From Maribellus sediminis (GTDB lineage Bacteria; Bacteroidota; Bacteroidia; Bacteroidales; Prolixibacteraceae), in NCBI RefSeq assembly GCF_011799805.1, contig NZ_WXUB01000001.1:682001-746000 (forward strand): a DNA stretch of 64,000 nucleotides. Reading direction: 5' to 3'. A program made the translations under genes and the position numbers. Shown here in pieces: positions 63,654 to 64,000 of the stretch. The notes below the pieces were generated by a model that had not been told where the DNA came from, made no database searches, and saw nothing but the letters and a program-made list of their open reading frames with translations. How positions within the stretch are numbered: position 1 is the stretch's first letter; each line of letters begins with the position of its first letter.

Positions 63654-64000
63654 ATGAAAAAATGGAAAGCATTCAACAGGTGGCTTCATCTTTGGCTGGG
63701 ACTGATTTCGGGGATCGTTGTTTTCATTGTTAGCATTACCGGGGCTATTTTCGTTTTCAATAAAGAAATTAGCGCAGCTCTGGAACCCTGGCGTTTTGTT
63801 GAGGTGCAGGATAATGCAGTTGTGCCTCCCAGTGTTTTACTCGACTCGGCAATGACTTATGTCCCTGGTGTTAAACCAACCGGCTTAACTTACGATGGAA
63901 AGGAAGAAGCTGCCGCGGTTGGTTTTTGGTCGGAAGTGGAGGGAAATCAGGTTTTTACAGCTGTATTCCTTAATCCCTATACCGGCGAGTTTATTCAAAA
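63654..64000 (+). CDS. PepSY-associated membrane protein, 3' truncated by window end
   Basis: Starts at ATG 63654 and runs open to the window edge (115 residues visible). MKKWKAFNRWLHLWLGLISG and the helix GIVVFIVSITGAIFVF followed by a PepSY-like domain (VDSAMTYVPG-type region, FLNPYTGEFI) identify the PepSY-TM family. Members act with TonB receptors in ferric siderophore reduction or release (xusC-like role by analogy). The rest of the gene lies outside the window. Confidence 0.85.
   Translation, partial: MKKWKAFNRWLHLWLGLISGIVVFIVSITGAIFVFNKEISAALEPWRFVEVQDNAVVPPSVLLDSAMTYVPGVKPTGLTYDGKEEAAAVGFWSEVEGNQVFTAVFLNPYTGEFIQ

Noticed and set aside
1-64000. tRNA, rRNA, riboswitch or prophage
   Set aside because: Intergenic regions were read for cloverleaf ends, conserved riboswitch cores and integrase or phage structural genes; none was recognised.

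Overview
The window looks like a chromosomal segment of a Bacteroidota bacterium, probably a polysaccharide-degrading member of the Marinilabiliales/Prolixibacteraceae type (the family is an inference). Supporting signs are four hybrid two-component systems (sensor kinase, receiver and AraC-type DNA-binding domain in one chain), many lipoproteins and secreted glycoside hydrolases, an RprX/RprY-like two-component pair, a TonB receptor with a carboxypeptidase-like N-terminal extension, promoters of the TAnnTTTG type, and few Shine-Dalgarno sequences. I see no rRNA, tRNA, CRISPR array, phage or insertion sequence.

Layout. 1-5.7 kb: a fused cytochrome c assembly protein, a long-chain acyl-CoA ligase and a small membrane protein. 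5.8-13.9 kb: carbohydrate utilisation (apiosidase-like hydrolase, nucleoside hydrolase, mannonate oxidoreductase and mannonate dehydratase; on the other strand alpha-L-fucosidase and hexokinase). A nuclease-fold-like gene with an apparently shifted N-terminus lies in between. 14-23.8 kb: three hybrid two-component systems in a row, two small paralogous lipoproteins and a lipoprotein esterase with Cys in place of the usual nucleophile Ser. 23.8-30 kb: an AraC regulator and a complete trans-4-hydroxyproline catabolic operon, separated by a large nested palindromic element. 30-38 kb: Asp-box propeller protein, RluA pseudouridine synthase, GH20 hexosaminidase, a propeller glycosidase, an SMP-30-like protein and a Gfo/Idh/MocA-DUF1080 pair. 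38-45 kb: metal efflux protein, LytS/LytTR-type pair with an ExbB-like neighbour, then a fourth hybrid system with its own small lipoprotein. 45-53 kb: housekeeping genes (rnc, fabF, acpP, purN, rprXY-like, lepA). 53-59.7 kb: mixed metabolic enzymes (aldo/keto reductase, serine hydrolase, deoC, GNAT, Spx/ArsC-like, fructose-6-phosphate aldolase-like, pirin). 59.8-64 kb: a TonB receptor, DUF4374 lipoprotein and PepSY membrane protein, a typical iron or siderophore uptake set, cut by the window end.

The most unusual feature is the hybrid two-component/lipoprotein block. Three of the four hybrid systems are directly adjacent to a small lipoprotein sharing a C-terminal GTGRF motif. Four intergenic regions in the block carry the same tandem operator-like element: GGGA-type half-sites 20-21 bp apart, the last one placed exactly 36 bp before a -7-like octamer. 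The sites precede hybrid system A, hybrid system C, lipoprotein B and the esterase. Systems A and C have nearly identical DNA-binding domains, so they are the likely readers. The other two systems (B and D) neighbour tandem T-ACC-AAAC-type repeats. I read this as an undescribed envelope-sensing regulatory module; its signal and output are unknown.
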